Below, piece by piece: positions 36,445-60,215 of a DNA stretch of 64,000 bases. The translations under genes were made by a program, and so were the position numbers. This stretch comes from Amoebidium appalachense. Lineage: Eukaryota; Ichthyosporea. The stretch's first letter is position 1. Each line of letters begins with the position of its first letter. The notes below the pieces were generated by a model, which saw nothing but the letters and a program-made list of their open reading frames with translations, did not search any database and was not told the DNA's origin. The stretch covers positions 1,302,001 through 1,366,000 of the forward strand of contig CAVNZM010000006.1 in the NCBI GenBank assembly GCA_963693365.1, read 5' to 3'.

Positions 36445-37308
36445 TCCCCCCCCCCCCCCCCCCCCTCTCTCCCCCCCCCCCCTTCCCCTATCACCAGCAC
36501 CCTGACGAGAGCCGTTTCCTAGAAAAGTCCGATGTTAATGCAGGATGCACCCAGTTTCCAGGAATAGCAACCCCCCCCCCCCCCCCAAACCCCCCCCCCC
36601 CCCCCCCCCCTTTCGCCCCGGCCCCTTAATTGTGTTACAGTGGTCCAGGCGATGTAGTCCCACCTGCTTGCGGAAAACGATAGCCTCGTCATTGTACACG
36701 TGGGTGGTTGTGCCCAGGGCCATGGTCACTGGGTTGCGCACCATCCGCAGATACCTGCATGGGGCAGGGTTGGTCAGGTCACACTCGGGCACCTCCAATA
36801 TAGGCATCGTGATTGGATTCATGCTTGACACATTAGGCAGGCTATGCCACTTCTTTTCTTATGTTTTTGTTTTTATTTACGTTTCGGCAGGCTATGCCAC
36901 TCCTTTTCTTGTGTTTTTGTTTTTATTTACGTTACCTCTTTTGCCCGAACCATGCCTTAAATCAATAGATTTGGGCGCATTTAACCGGTCCTGGTAGGTA
37001 GAATAGTTAGAGAATTTCAGAATGGAGGGAAAGGGGGGTAGGTCGATGGAGGGAAGAAGATAAGGGGTGGGTGGGTGGGTGGGTGGGGTGGGTGGGGGGT
37101 GTGGTAGAGGTGGTGATAGGGATTGGGGCAGGTGGTACGGTGGTGGTGGTGGTGGTGGTCGTGGTGGTGGTGGTGTATGTGCGTGGGGCAGGGGGGGGGG
37201 GAGGGAGGAGGGGCGGAGGGGGGAGGGGGTGGAGAAGGGATGAGATGATAGTATATACTCGACCAAGCATTGCTATGCTCATGCACGGGCCCACACGTGC
37301 CTCCACAT

Positions 37309-37348
<40 letters not shown>

Positions 37349-38004
37349 CTGCAAAAACAAGGGCGGAGCTGTGCATGCACACATGTGCGCAGATACAGAT
37401 CCACATGCACACGAGCGTACACATACACAAACACACGCAAGAGACGGCCATATACACAAAGCCAGGTACCATGCAGCCATACCTTATGGCTATGTCTCTG
37501 CTCTCCCAGTATGCACGTTCGGCCCCAAGATCTTCAAATCGGCCAAACACCGCTCTCATCTGGCATGGGCTAAAATCAGCATTGCAGTATAGCCCTTTAC
37601 CCCCAGCACGGCAGTGGGGCCCAAAACAATAAGTGCCTGAAGCATATCGGATCGATGATCGTGCAATAGGAGAAAACAGGAAGTAGCTGCAAAGAGGCAA
37701 AGGGAAGGGTACTGTGAGCGGTGTTTTTATACATTGGAGATTGGGGCCCGGGGAGTGTAGGCATGTGTATGAAAGTGCATGCTGACACTGATGTGTTCGT
37801 GTGCATGCTCTTTGCATGGACTGTGTTAGTGCGAGAACGCGGGTTGTCGAGTGGTGAACGGCCTTGAGAAGACACACATTGCAGAGCATGTACAGGCATG
37901 CAATTGCAAACTCGCGGACAGTAGACAACACCAGCGGAGCACATTTCAACTTACCAATGGCAAAAAAACAAAAGAAAAAAAGGAAAAAGGAGGGAGGGGA
38001 GAGC

Positions 38005-38065
<61 letters not shown>

Positions 38066-38928
38066 GTGTGCGTGTGTTGGGGGGGGGGTGGGGGGTTGAT
38101 TTGAGCTTATACCTTTATGAATTCCACACCAGCAGCACTGTCCCTGTCCATGGGGCACCTCTTGCTGATCCTGCCGTCCTGCATGGCCATGTCGCTGAGC
38201 ATCAGATCAACCTCGGCAAAGAACTCCTCCCGACTCACAAACTCAACAGCTGCCTGGTAGCGCTGCCCTTGGATAACAGATGCACGATGCCGGATCTGAT
38301 AGTGTGTGGGGAGATGAGGGGTCAGTTCAAGCGAGTTTTATTCAAGCAATTGCATGGCAGTTTTTTAATATGACTGTGCTGGTGTCACGACTGTGCCCGA
38401 CGTTGTGCTGCATATTCTGGGTGACTGTACAGATCTTTGCTAAACTCGTGTGGAAAGGTGCTACTTCTATGCCCAACAACGATAGTGAACCTCCTCTCTT
38501 AATCATATCCAGACAGGGGGGGGGGGGGGGGATGCGGGGGGAGGAGGAGGAAGGTGGAGGGGGGGAAGGGGGGGGGAGGGGGGGGGGGGGGGAGGCTAAG
38601 GGTAAGGAAAGGAATCCTTGTATCTTGCAACCCCCCCCTCCCCCCCCCCTCTCTCCCCCCCCCCCCCCCCCCCCCCGCACACAAAGACGCACACAGGCAC
38701 ACCCACCCACCCACCCACACACCCATCCATTCCCCCCCCCCCCCCCCCCCCCCCCCCAGACACACACACACACCTCCATGATGGTGGCCGTGCATGCCCT
38801 CATGCCGTTGGTGGGCAGCAGGCTGGTCTCATTCAGTGCCATATTCAGCAGCGTGGACTTGCCCGCACCAGTGTCCCCCACAACCACTGTGAATACAACC
38901 TTCAGCCACAAACTCGCCCCTCCCCCCT

Positions 38929-38960
<32 letters not shown>

Positions 38961-39933
38961 CCCCCTCCCCCCGGGCTCCCTCTCCGTCCCCCTTCCCCCC
39001 CCATCCCTCCCCGTCCAACCACAACCAAATAAAAACTCTCGCACAACACACACACACACACTTCATCACTACAACCACCCCCACACCCTCTTGTTATAGT
39101 TGATGCGCATCCTCTCTGCTACTGCACATGCATACGTTAGTGCACCAGACACGAGCTCTGCAAATACCAATCACTAGGCCACGTACCGATGAGGGTTTCC
39201 AGAGGGGCAAATGTCTTGGCCATGTACTGGCGTAGCTCTTTTAGCCAGGACTGTGGATAAGGAAGTGTAAGAAAAAAAAAAACACAATGGCAGGATTGCA
39301 AGGGCAAGATGAGCCCTGCTTTCCACTATCCCCACTCTACAAGTGTGTAAACCATCACATTTACACGACAGCACACAGACATGCCTGGTACACATAACTA
39401 AATCCAACTGAAAAACAAGACAAGCGGAATGCCACCGTTGGGCTAAAAAAAAAAGGTAAACGGACAAAGGCATGTTCCACATATAGTACTTGTGAGCAGC
39501 ACCACCACATGCTCCCTGTTCCAGCACTGACAAACCTACACGTTATTTTTTCTTTACATGTTATCTTTTCGCATGGTTTCTGTTTAACAGTTCGACTAGG
39601 CAATGCACAATGTGATGCAGGTTCCGCGCGGGGGGGGGGGGGGGGGGGGGGAGGGTTTTTTTTTGGGGGGGGGGGGGGGGGGGGGGGATGATCTCTACCT
39701 CCTCTTTGCCTGCTGCGAGTCGTGTGGCCACTGCAGGGCTAGTGCCCTGTTTATCTCGTCTGGCAGGGCCCCGGCATCGTGTTTCAGCTGCCGGATGATC
39801 TTTTCGGCCGTCACCTCCTCCTCACCTAGCTCCATGCCTTGGACCTCTGCATGGTGTTCTAATTGCCTCACACCCTCAGCTGCACACACACACAGTGAGA
39901 GGTGTACAAGAAGAAACGGAAGAGTCAACTTCC

Positions 39934-39969
<36 letters not shown>

Positions 39970-42106
39970 ACCACCACCACCACCACCACCCAGCACTCAA
40001 CCCAGTTCCACCTGAGCCCCCCCCCCCCCCCCCCCCCCCCCCTCCCACGACCATCACCACTCAACCCAGTTCCACCTGAGCCCCCCCCCCCTCAGCCCGC
40101 CCAATCAGAAACATACCCTCAAACTTATACATTGTAGCCTCTCAGCCCCCCCCCCCCCCCCCCCCCCTCCGCCCCCCCCCTCCCCCCCCCAAAAAAATAA
40201 ATAAATAAATAAATAAATTCAGATACACAACCTCGCACTTACGCATTATAGCCTCACACTTCTTATTGTAGCGTCTTAGCCCCTCCTCCCCGCTGCCTTT
40301 GGCCCCAATTGCACATATACTTATCTGATGCCATTGAGAAACCAAAAATCTATCATATGCATCCGTAAACTCTGAGAGAGATTCTCTCAAGCAGATCACC
40401 ATTGTCCCACATACAACCCGCCACCACAGACGTAAGAGGCACAACTTTGAAGTTAGAAACACGCCAAACTGCCACCTTCATGTTCTGGGTTTTGCGCAAA
40501 ATCACCAAAGCAACCGACCACAGTCAATACACATACCATCCACAGCCGGTAGCTGCTCCTTCTTGTCAGCATCACTCATTTCTACGTCATTTGACACTGC
40601 TTGCCTTGCATCGGCAACAACACCCGCATGTTCTTGTCTTTCGTCTCCTTGCTGCTCTGGCACCTTGTCCAGAAACAAACCAGAGTCAACAATAGGCATA
40701 GTTGCACTCCCGCTATTACTGGTAGGAGGTTCAACCTCGCCCCCCGCTTGCTCCTGCTTCACTGCTTGGCCCTGCTCCAGGATGCACTGTGTTAGTCATC
40801 TGCCTGTAGTGTGTGATGCCCCTAAAACACACAGACACAAGCCGATGCACAAGCACCAATCGCGATGGACAAACAGCCATCCCCCCCCTCCCCCCCTTCC
40901 CCTTCCCTCCCCCCTCCTCCCCCCTCACCCCCAACGCACACACACCACCACCATCACCACCTCCACCCCACCCCCAGTCACTGGGCCAATTCATGGTACA
41001 CACTGAAATGAGAAGCCCCAAAACATTTTCCAATTGATAAAAACATCCTTCTCAGCTTTTCACTTTGAACATCTGCACTCACCACCCATCTGCCTCCCCT
41101 TCCAAAAACCGCAACAAGTGCACACACAAAAGAAGCATACACATAGCATGGCTTCCAAAGATTTTGCTGACCTCACCTCTCCCCCATCCCCTCCTCCTTC
41201 CTTTTTAATTCAAGTGAAGGCTGCCCTAGCCAACGAGTCAAAGGGCCTTACCCTATAAATTAAACAGCTCAAGCAATAGTTTTAAGCTTCACACAAAAAA
41301 AGAAGCCCTTCCCCCCCCCCCCCTCCCGTTCACTAGAGCCTCAGATCAGTCATCACACACACCTGTTCGGCCGCACAAAGGGGAAGCAGCTGCACCTGCT
41401 GTTCATCTGGCCCCGCCTCATGTTGTCCCATAGAGCCCAGCAGGGGGCCCCGTGCCTCTCTTACACAAGGCGTGTCAGAAATTCTCTCAGCCACCAAAGC
41501 GCCAGCCGAAGCATCCGAATGCCCACGAGCGAGTGTTTGGGGGGTGGCGTAGGGGAGTTGGGGCTGCTTGAGTTGTGGCATGGGCACGGTTGGATTCCAG
41601 GGTCCCACAGCTGTCTGCTGGTCTGTAGGCTCCTCTGGCTCTTGTTTAGGCTCCTTCAACTGCTGAATCCGTAGATAGATTTTGCGTGGGGGCCCACGCT
41701 TAGTGAGTCGCATCAGCTAGCTCCGTTTCTGTGAATGCCAGAACCTCTCCGTCCACCTCTTCTTCCCGAATGAAGTCAACTGCCTGAAAGGCAAAAGAAA
41801 GTACGTCAGTAAGCAACCAAGCAAGTAGCAGTTACAGTGGATATTCAAAACCTTGAACCTCTTCGTAGCAAACAGAGGCCAACCCCGATAAGCTCAGCAA
41901 TAGGCTGTTTCGCAAGGTCCCATCACTCATGAGTCATCCACAATACCACATAAGCTCCAAATTCACAAGCAGTGCTCGTGAATGAGACTTACCTCAGCAG
42001 CATGAGCGGGAATGACGCTCTGAAACCAACACGCAACATCCTTCACTGTCATATCCAGCAGCGCCTGCTCCGGCAGTGCGCTACTGTGCAACACTAACGC
42101 GGACAT
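29160..42106 (-). CDS. SAM-domain SLIP-GC-type large GTPase, about 21 exons, with frame disruptions
   Basis: Exons, 5' to 3': 41993-42106, 41363-41783, 40537-40786, 40243-40296, 39699-39879, 39187-39250, 38774-38886, 38113-38295, 37483-37559, 36664-36754, 35986-36219, 35375-35488, 35140-35303, 34531-34705, 33685-33800, 33155-33342, 32568-32725, 32024-32133, 31412-31555, 30730-30941, 29160-30033. The first two exons form a SAM domain (DMTVKDVACWF...EVDGEVLAF). The G domain has P-loop GDTGAGKST, G3 DAPGVRDDN and a SPTD element at the G4 position. Then come LGESFRRQLL, LPVFTVSAVDYQKL, IPQLQDWV and a C-terminal half resembling fungal/animal SLIP-GC, ending in an acidic Glu/Asp/Ser tail and a Lys/Arg stretch. 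Role by family: nuclear or membrane-associated dynamin-like GTPase. Breaks: +1 in the SAM exon, a 4-bp duplication near 30901, -1 near 29495, and two exon joins that do not match in phase. A stop in the uncorrected last exon lies at 29387. Confidence 0.82.
36381..36442. repeat. (CA)n microsatellite in a GTPase intron
   Basis: About 31 CA units followed by long C runs. Similar CA/TG runs sit in GTPase introns at 32156-32241, 32727-32774, 34725-34791 and 38007-38061, often directly against a splice site. Confidence 0.95.
36837..36936. repeat. 50-bp tandem duplication in a GTPase intron
   Basis: A unit starting ggcaggctatgccac and ending in a T-rich tail (ttttatttacgtt) occurs twice with exact 50-bp period and four mismatches. 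It lies in the intron between exons 37483-37559 and 36664-36754. On the minus strand the unit ends in a splice-neutral sequence, so it probably has no coding effect. Confidence 0.88.
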
Positions 42107-43334
42107 TTTCTGGGGTGTGAACGGCACGATGTTTAGTACCCAAACTGCACTCAGAACAACCACGTTGTGCTATGTAGCTCCTCGTTTTTTCATGTCCAAT
42201 GCCTGCACAAGGTAATACATGGCCCCTAGTGTAAAACGCAGCGTCTTGGGCGTCTTCAGCGAAAACGTCTTGTGGCATGCCTTGACTCGACGTGAGTCAC
42301 TCACTTGTGGCGGTTGCGACTCTGGTTGCGACTGGCACCTTTTTAACTTCTCGCGCCACAAATTGCGTAACCGTTCGCGCCACTTTTTTTTTGGTCCAAT
42401 CATCAAGTTCACCGCCTGCAGCAATGAGATCGGAGACTGTAAATGCCCGTAAATTTGAATGCGAAAAACTGGTAAACGTTTTTGCCTTTGGCCGCACCCG
42501 GCATGACGCACTTGATGCTGTACTAGTGGATGTGCGTGAAGATCGTCGCGCTGAGCCTGTGCTTTTTGATATGCCTACGCCACTCTATATATGTTGTTGT
42601 TGTCTCTAAAAACAAATACGAGAGTTTCCATGATGATGAAGTGGAAGCCCCCTGATATGGAGTAAGTTGTAATGGCAATACATAACCCCCCAACATTTCA
42701 AGCCCTTTCAGATTTAGGTGCAACCAATCACTAGTAGGCACCAAACAGAAGTCAGAACTATTCCGGAAGGACCGGAACGTTACTTGGAACTGCTACTCAG
42801 ATATGATAATCATGAGGCCTCCAAAATCCACAGTTGAAGATTACTATTTGTTTATACGCACGGCATTATTAGTCTAATTAACGGGCATTGCAGGTATTGT
42901 TGAAAGCTGCAACTCACTCGATCCCTTTGATTGGTTCTTTACACCCTTTTAAGGATTATCCGCATGAGGGGTGTCACAAAAATAAAGGCTCTCATCACTT
43001 CATGGGCATGAGTGACTGTCATGGCACATTGCTATGGATGATGGCTGTCATGGTAAACAGAAGTCCTCCAAATCATGCTTTTTTCTAAAAAGAAAAATGA
43101 ATATAATATCCTTTGGGACCTAATTACTTGCTTATAATTCCTTGACCTCACGACGCGCTGACCGCTGTCCAATCATAATGATCTTGGTTCGTTCAAAATG
43201 TGTAGCATTTGATTGGACGCGGAAAAGTAATAGAAGTAAATAAACTAAATGCGACGTAAATGTGAGTCAGTTTTTGCTACTGTAGAGGGGCACACGTGAA
43301 TCGAACCGGTAGACAGTTGTATCAAACTCTCGCG
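42107..43334. promoter_or_regulatory. Divergent promoter region with CCAAT boxes between GTPase and AIFM2-like genes
   Basis: The two genes point away from each other across about 1.2 kb. The spacer lacks the homopolymers of the rest of the window and contains several CCAAT cores in both orientations: near 42394, 42724, 42930, 43171 and 43209. Open frames exist on both strands at 42297-42609 (one starting MRSETVNARKFECEK on the plus strand, one MRPKAKTFTSF on the minus strand). They overlap each other, so at most one could be real, and I recognise neither. Confidence 0.45.
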
Positions 43335-44918
43335 ATGTCGACTAAGAAGAATGTGATCGTTATTGGTGCCGGTGTGGGCGGTGCCCAGCTGGCGCTCAAG
43401 CTGGCTAAGGATGGGGCTGCAACAGTAGCCGTGACTCTGATCGATTCCAAGGGCTACTTCGAGGTGCCCTTTGCTACCCCCCGCTGCATGGTCGAGCCCA
43501 AGTTTGCAGACAAGGCCGTCTTTGCCTATTCTGACTTCCTGCCAGCTTCCATTAAGTTCGTCCAGAGTGTCGTTACTGAGGTTTTTGCAGACAAAGTCCG
43601 GTAAGTGCACAACAGGACTGTTTCTTGTTTCATTGCTAAAGCTTTGTGTGGGATGAGTTTGGGCCAGGCAAGGTTATGGTATTACTGCGTTTGTGTTTCT
43701 TGATTGTGTGTGGACAACAAAGAGGAGGAGGAGGGAGAGGCGGGGCGGGGGGAGGGCAGGTGGGTATATGGGGACGTTGGCGGCGGCGGTGATGGCTACA
43801 GTGGCTGGGGGATGGAGGGGGGACGGGGGACGTGTGGGGGGTGAGGGAGGAGGGGGGGGGGGGGGGGGAGGCCAGGAGGGTATAGGGGGAGTGCGATGGC
43901 GGTGGTAGTGGTGGAGGTAGAGAGGGGAGCACAGAGCCTTAGGGGAGGGGATAAGGGGGGATGTTAGGACGTGGGGAGGGCGGAAAGGTTAGCAGGCTAT
44001 GTTCTTGTGGAACGATGGAAATGCACCATATTGATGGGAGAGCCCGCCATGCTTACTCTTGTTATTTCGTGCAGCCTCGCCGATGGCTCGGAGGTTGCGT
44101 TTGACTACCTGGCCGTGTGCACGGGATCTAGCTACCCGCTTTTCAAAGGCAACATTGCACAAGATGAAACCAACCTCGGTCGTGTGCTTGATGCCGCAGG
44201 GCGTCGTCAGGAGTTTGCACGGATCTATGAGCAGTTGGCAGCAGCAAACAGCTTCCTCGTAGTCGGTGGGGGTGCAGTCGGTGTGGAGTTGGCAGGGGAG
44301 CTGGCACAGACCTTCCCTCAGAAGAAACTGACGGTTGTTCACAGTCACGAGCGCCTATTGGACTCCCTTAAGCCCGACCCGGGTAACAATGCGAGGAAAT
44401 GGCTCGAAGCAAAGGGGGCTACGGTGCTTCTAAACCAGAAGGTCGATATTGCTAACGGCACGGAGGGGAAGTACACTACCAGCCAGGGCCAGGAGATTCA
44501 GGCAGACATGGTGTTTAACTGCACGGGCATTAAGGTGAACACGTCGTTCATGCAGACCAATTTTGGCCAAAGTCTCGAGAATGGCTACATTAAGGTTGCC
44601 CCAGAGCTTTTGGTCAGTGGCACTAAGAACATTTTTGCTGTGGGTGACTGCAACAACACTCCTGGGTTCAAAATGGGCTACCTGGCCGGTGAACAGGCAA
44701 AAGTGGCTGGGCAAAACATTTTGGCGCTCGCCAAGAGCGGTGAGTCTGCAAAGCTGAAGGCCTACAAGGCCCCAGGCGCTATGATGGTTCTTTCAATGGG
44801 CAAGGAGTTTGCCGTGGGCCAGTTGCCGTTTGGTTGTGTGAAGGGTTGGCCGCTGACTTCGATTAAGAGCAAGGACTTGTTTGTGCCCAAGGTCAGGTCT
44901 GATTTGGGAGTCAAGTAG
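43335..44918 (+). CDS. AIFM2/FSP1-like FAD-dependent NAD(P)H oxidoreductase
   Basis: Two exons (43335-43600, 44075-44918) give 369 residues, close to the 373 of human FSP1. The N-terminal FAD-binding Rossmann motif is VIVIGAGVGG (GxGxxG at residues 11-16). The NAD(P)H-binding motif is VVGGGAVGVELAGE (153-158), and the second FAD contact is NIFAVGDC (about 275-281). A YPLF segment follows AVCTGSS. The family passes electrons from NAD(P)H to quinones such as ubiquinone. Human FSP1 is tethered to membranes by N-myristoylation at Gly2; here residue 2 is Ser, so that anchor is absent and location is uncertain. The single intron has clean GT-AG ends and G-rich content. A truncated LINE sits about 140 bp beyond the stop codon and may overlap the 3' UTR. 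Plant and fungal AIF-like proteins are the alternative relatives. Confidence 0.93.
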
Positions 44919-45057
44919 ACTACGTATCATGTCTGTCTGCTGTGTTCATAGGGTTATAAATATGATTAGCCATGTGCGAAAGAGGGTTCAGAACTTGAAT
45001 GCTAGTAAGTGTTATGACACCTTGTGCATGATACATGTACAATATAGTTCATTTTTG

Positions 45058-46281
45058 GGTGCAAGGCAAATTTTAAACCTTATGATCCTTAACATAGACA
45101 AATGTGGTGTTCTTGTACCTGATATAGCTAACAATTTACACACATTTACATTATCATCTAAACCTGTACCTATAGTTCCAGAATACAAATATCTTGGTGT
45201 TCCGGTTAATTCTGTTGGTGTTATGTTTTTCCATATGGTCGAAAAGAGGGTAGAGTTGGCTCGTAAGCGGTTAGCTTTCTTCTCGGCTAATATTTTTATA
45301 GACACACCCCTCCATCCTTCTATTAGAATTACATTTATCCGCACTTTTGTCTTCCCGGCATGTGAATATGGTTTACCCCTTCTCGCCGCTTGGATCAAGA
45401 AAGAGAGAACTAGAGCGCTTAAACCCTTGGCAAATTTCCTCGAAGCAGAAGTTGCCTCCTTTCTATCTAACAACTGTTGTAAACCTGGGCCTGTAACGCT
45501 CTCGATATATGGTCTGGTCCCAATAGCTGCCAGAGTATCCTATCTCGCGCTGAAATTCAATAAGCACATAAGCCGCTTAAAGAAGTATTTGCCCTCCCAC
45601 CCTCTCTTCTCTATCCGACCTGTCCCCTCCTCACCTCTCCCCTCTTTCCTCCCTCTCTCTCCCCTTCTCCCCTGGGCACAAATACAAATAAACCCCTCAA
45701 AAGTGTGTGTGTGACTTTGGACTGCCACTTACTTATTAAACATGTACACAATCACAAGATAATCACGCAATATAACAAATGGAAAAAGACTCAGTAGTAC
45801 CACACGACACTAGACCCGATGAAAGCATACACCTTGAAAAACTAAGCTTTATGTCTCGTTTTATATATACTGACCGCCTCAACCATATAACCAAATATGG
45901 CACTCGCAAATGTATAACACCTAAATACATATTACCTTCCTGTAGAACTGGTCTTTCTCTAGCTGATGGTATTATTGATCAAATACCACGCTTTCACTGT
46001 ACACGTGCTATACAGTGGAGATCTAATAAGTATAAGGTGGCATCATTTGCATGCCCAAACAACACACACACACACCAGTTTAACCGGTCATGTATCGCCA
46101 AATGTAGTTTGATAGACCACATAATACCGCAACACACACACGTCACATTCACAACAGACACCCAGAAAGATAGCCTACCTGTAAATTACAACATCCTTGA
46201 TTTTCTACTAAACACGCGTAACTACGACCTGTTTATTAGATGTATTGATTGGCTTGAGAAACACATCAGTACAAAATTCTA

Positions 46282-46353
<72 letters not shown>

Positions 46354-46386
46354 CCAGCTGATACGGAGTGTCCCAGGGGGAGCCCC

Positions 46387-46436
<50 letters not shown>

Positions 46437-46634
46437 GTGGAACCCCAACTAATTGATTTCTCTTTATAGTCTTTATGGTGTCTCGTATACGTAGAGAAAG
46501 TAAACCCTGATATATAGTCATCACCCGACATCTATGTACGTGATCATGATATACCGCTGAGGGGATATTCCGAGCAAACCCCCCCCCACACCTGAGACTG
46601 GTTTCTCTTTGCCTCGAGTAAACAGCGTAAACCC
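45058..46634 (+). mobile_element. Non-LTR retrotransposon (LINE), copy 2, shorter and broken
   Basis: It matches 4738-6273 of copy 1 almost base for base. Homology begins at gtgcaaggcaaa (45058), with 7 extra bases before the next block, and ends at GTAAACCCC. It contains only the thumb/C-terminal part of the reverse transcriptase plus the 3' UTR; catalytic motifs A-C are absent. The frame is broken by loss of one C at about 45650 and an 8-bp insertion (ctcagtag) at about 45789. The A-tract in the 3' UTR is longer here (46390-46435). Confidence 0.93.
45076..46282 (+). pseudogene. LINE reverse transcriptase C-terminal remnant
   Basis: Two frame segments (to 45714 and from 45779 to 46282) correspond to the last part of the protein at 4750-5945. 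They contain EYKYLGVPV and the C-terminal region ending ...DWLEKHISTKF. One deletion and one insertion put them out of register. There is no polymerase active site, so no product is expected. Confidence 0.9.
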
Positions 46635-46676
46635 CTAATTACATTTCTATATTGAAATCATTTTTATACAGTTCTT

Positions 46677-46766
46677 TTCAATTATATTCAGATTTTTAAA
46701 TTCAGTGCCTCACACCTGCCATTCAATTATATTCAGATTTTTAAGTTCAGTGCCTCACACCTGCCA
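46677..46766. repeat. 45-bp tandem duplication just past LINE copy 2
   Basis: A unit starting ttcaattatattcagattt and ending cacacctgcca occurs twice in succession, one base different in the body. It starts about 40 bp beyond the LINE end, so it may mark the insertion site or simple slippage. Confidence 0.9.
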
Positions 46767-47018
46767 GTGTAGAGGCTTCAAACGGAATACAGTCCACAAT
46801 GATGGTCACTGAGTATATTAGTGGGGTATGTACTTGATGAAAAGTGGTGTTGTGAACGGTGTCTCAGTGGGCATTCGCTGTGTTCGTGAAAATAGCAGAG
46901 CATGCTACATTTTGGTAACAGCAACACCATTCCATTGGGTTGTCGTTATCATAAGCATTTCCGTTCACCTCATGCCACCCATGTAGACTAATAGTCGAAA
47001 AGGGCCACTGTGCAACTC

Positions 47019-47052
<34 letters not shown>

Positions 47053-47325
47053 CCCCTCTCCTCTTTTTCCCACCCTTTGAGCTCCCTGCAGCTCTGCAGG
47101 AGCTGTGATTGGACGTAGGCCTAGGGGTTAGGGAGGAGGAACTCTGACTGTGTGTGTGTGGGTGTGGGTGTGGGTGTACATGTGTTTATGTATGGTGTCG
47201 GTCTGATGTTTCAGGTTTTCCGTTCATGCATATGCGCAGGGGGACTTGGGAGAGGGAGGGGGGGGGGGGGGGGGGGGGGGGATAGAATACTCGTGAGACT
47301 TCGAATTCTATGTTTTTGATCCGGC

Positions 47326-47380
<55 letters not shown>

Positions 47381-47437
47381 GTGTGCGTGTGTATGTGTAT
47401 GTGTGTGTGTGTGTGTGTGTATGTGTGTGTGTGTGTA

Positions 47438-47474
<37 letters not shown>

Positions 47475-48399
47475 ATCGCAATTTCTGTGCTCATCGTCAT
47501 AGCATTGCAGTGTGTGCACATGTTCAAGCATGTATATGCCATTCTATTCATCAAACTACACAGCTTCTGAAACACGTGCAAGTGCAGTACAAACATGATG
47601 TGTCGTCGATGGACAAAGAAAACCGCAATCGATATATTTTGAGCAACTGTTACAACCCTCTCCCACTTTTCTTTCGCAATTGCTTTTTGTGTGCGTGTGG
47701 GAAGGGTGCCCCCGGCCCCGAAACCAGTCTTCCCTCCCTCAAGCTTTCCTTTTTTGTTGTGTACGCAAGCGTGAACGGTGGGTGGTTGGTTGGGGGAGCT
47801 CCTAGAGGTTCAGTGACTGTTGACGTGGCCAACCTCGGGCCCCTCGGCCAGATGGCCTGGCTGAGCTCTTAGTTAGACTCGGTGAGGTGAGACTCGCGAT
47901 CGAGACTGTTTGCGCATTCAGGGGGGTTTACTGATAAGATAACGATCGGCCAAATTTAGCCAATAGTATAGTTCATTGGCACATTAAATAGCCATATAAA
48001 GCATGCATTTCCATAGTTACGGGATTGGGGGGGCTCTTTCTCCCTTCATGACACATCCAGCCCTCGCTAGTGGAGATTCAGTCCAAGGAAGACAGCTGTG
48101 TCAAGTTCAACGGTTCCGTTTGGGGACGTCAAGCAAAGTTTTCAGCATATGTGTCAGATTGAAAGAGACCTGAGTGTGCAGAGTTTTGAGCAAGAGCCCG
48201 ACATTCGTGGGGAATCACTTGAGAACGTTTTTGCATCCTACGTTCGTCGTCCCTTTTTTGAAACGGTCGCCTGTAACCTCCATCCTTGTAGACCTGTTCA
48301 CCAGCCGAACAGCAAAAGGCTACCTAAGTTTTAAACTTACGTAGAGCTTGTTGATCTGTAAAACCACCTAACAGCGGTAGTGTGGGTGTAACGAGGAAG
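46767..48399. other. Spacer upstream of the ArfGAP gene
   Basis: It holds a C run (47020-47049), a G run (47256-47281) and a (TG)n block (47328-47472). Frames at 47685-47872 and 48098-48334 are not recognised. CCAAT-like cores (tagccaatag near 47957) lie some 440 bp before the ArfGAP start. The last part should include its promoter and 5' UTR. Confidence 0.5.

Positions 48400-60215
<11,816 letters not shown>

Noticed and set aside
42292-42609. Small divergent gene (plus or minus strand)
   Set aside because: Frames on both strands overlap and neither has similarity I can name; left as part of the promoter region.
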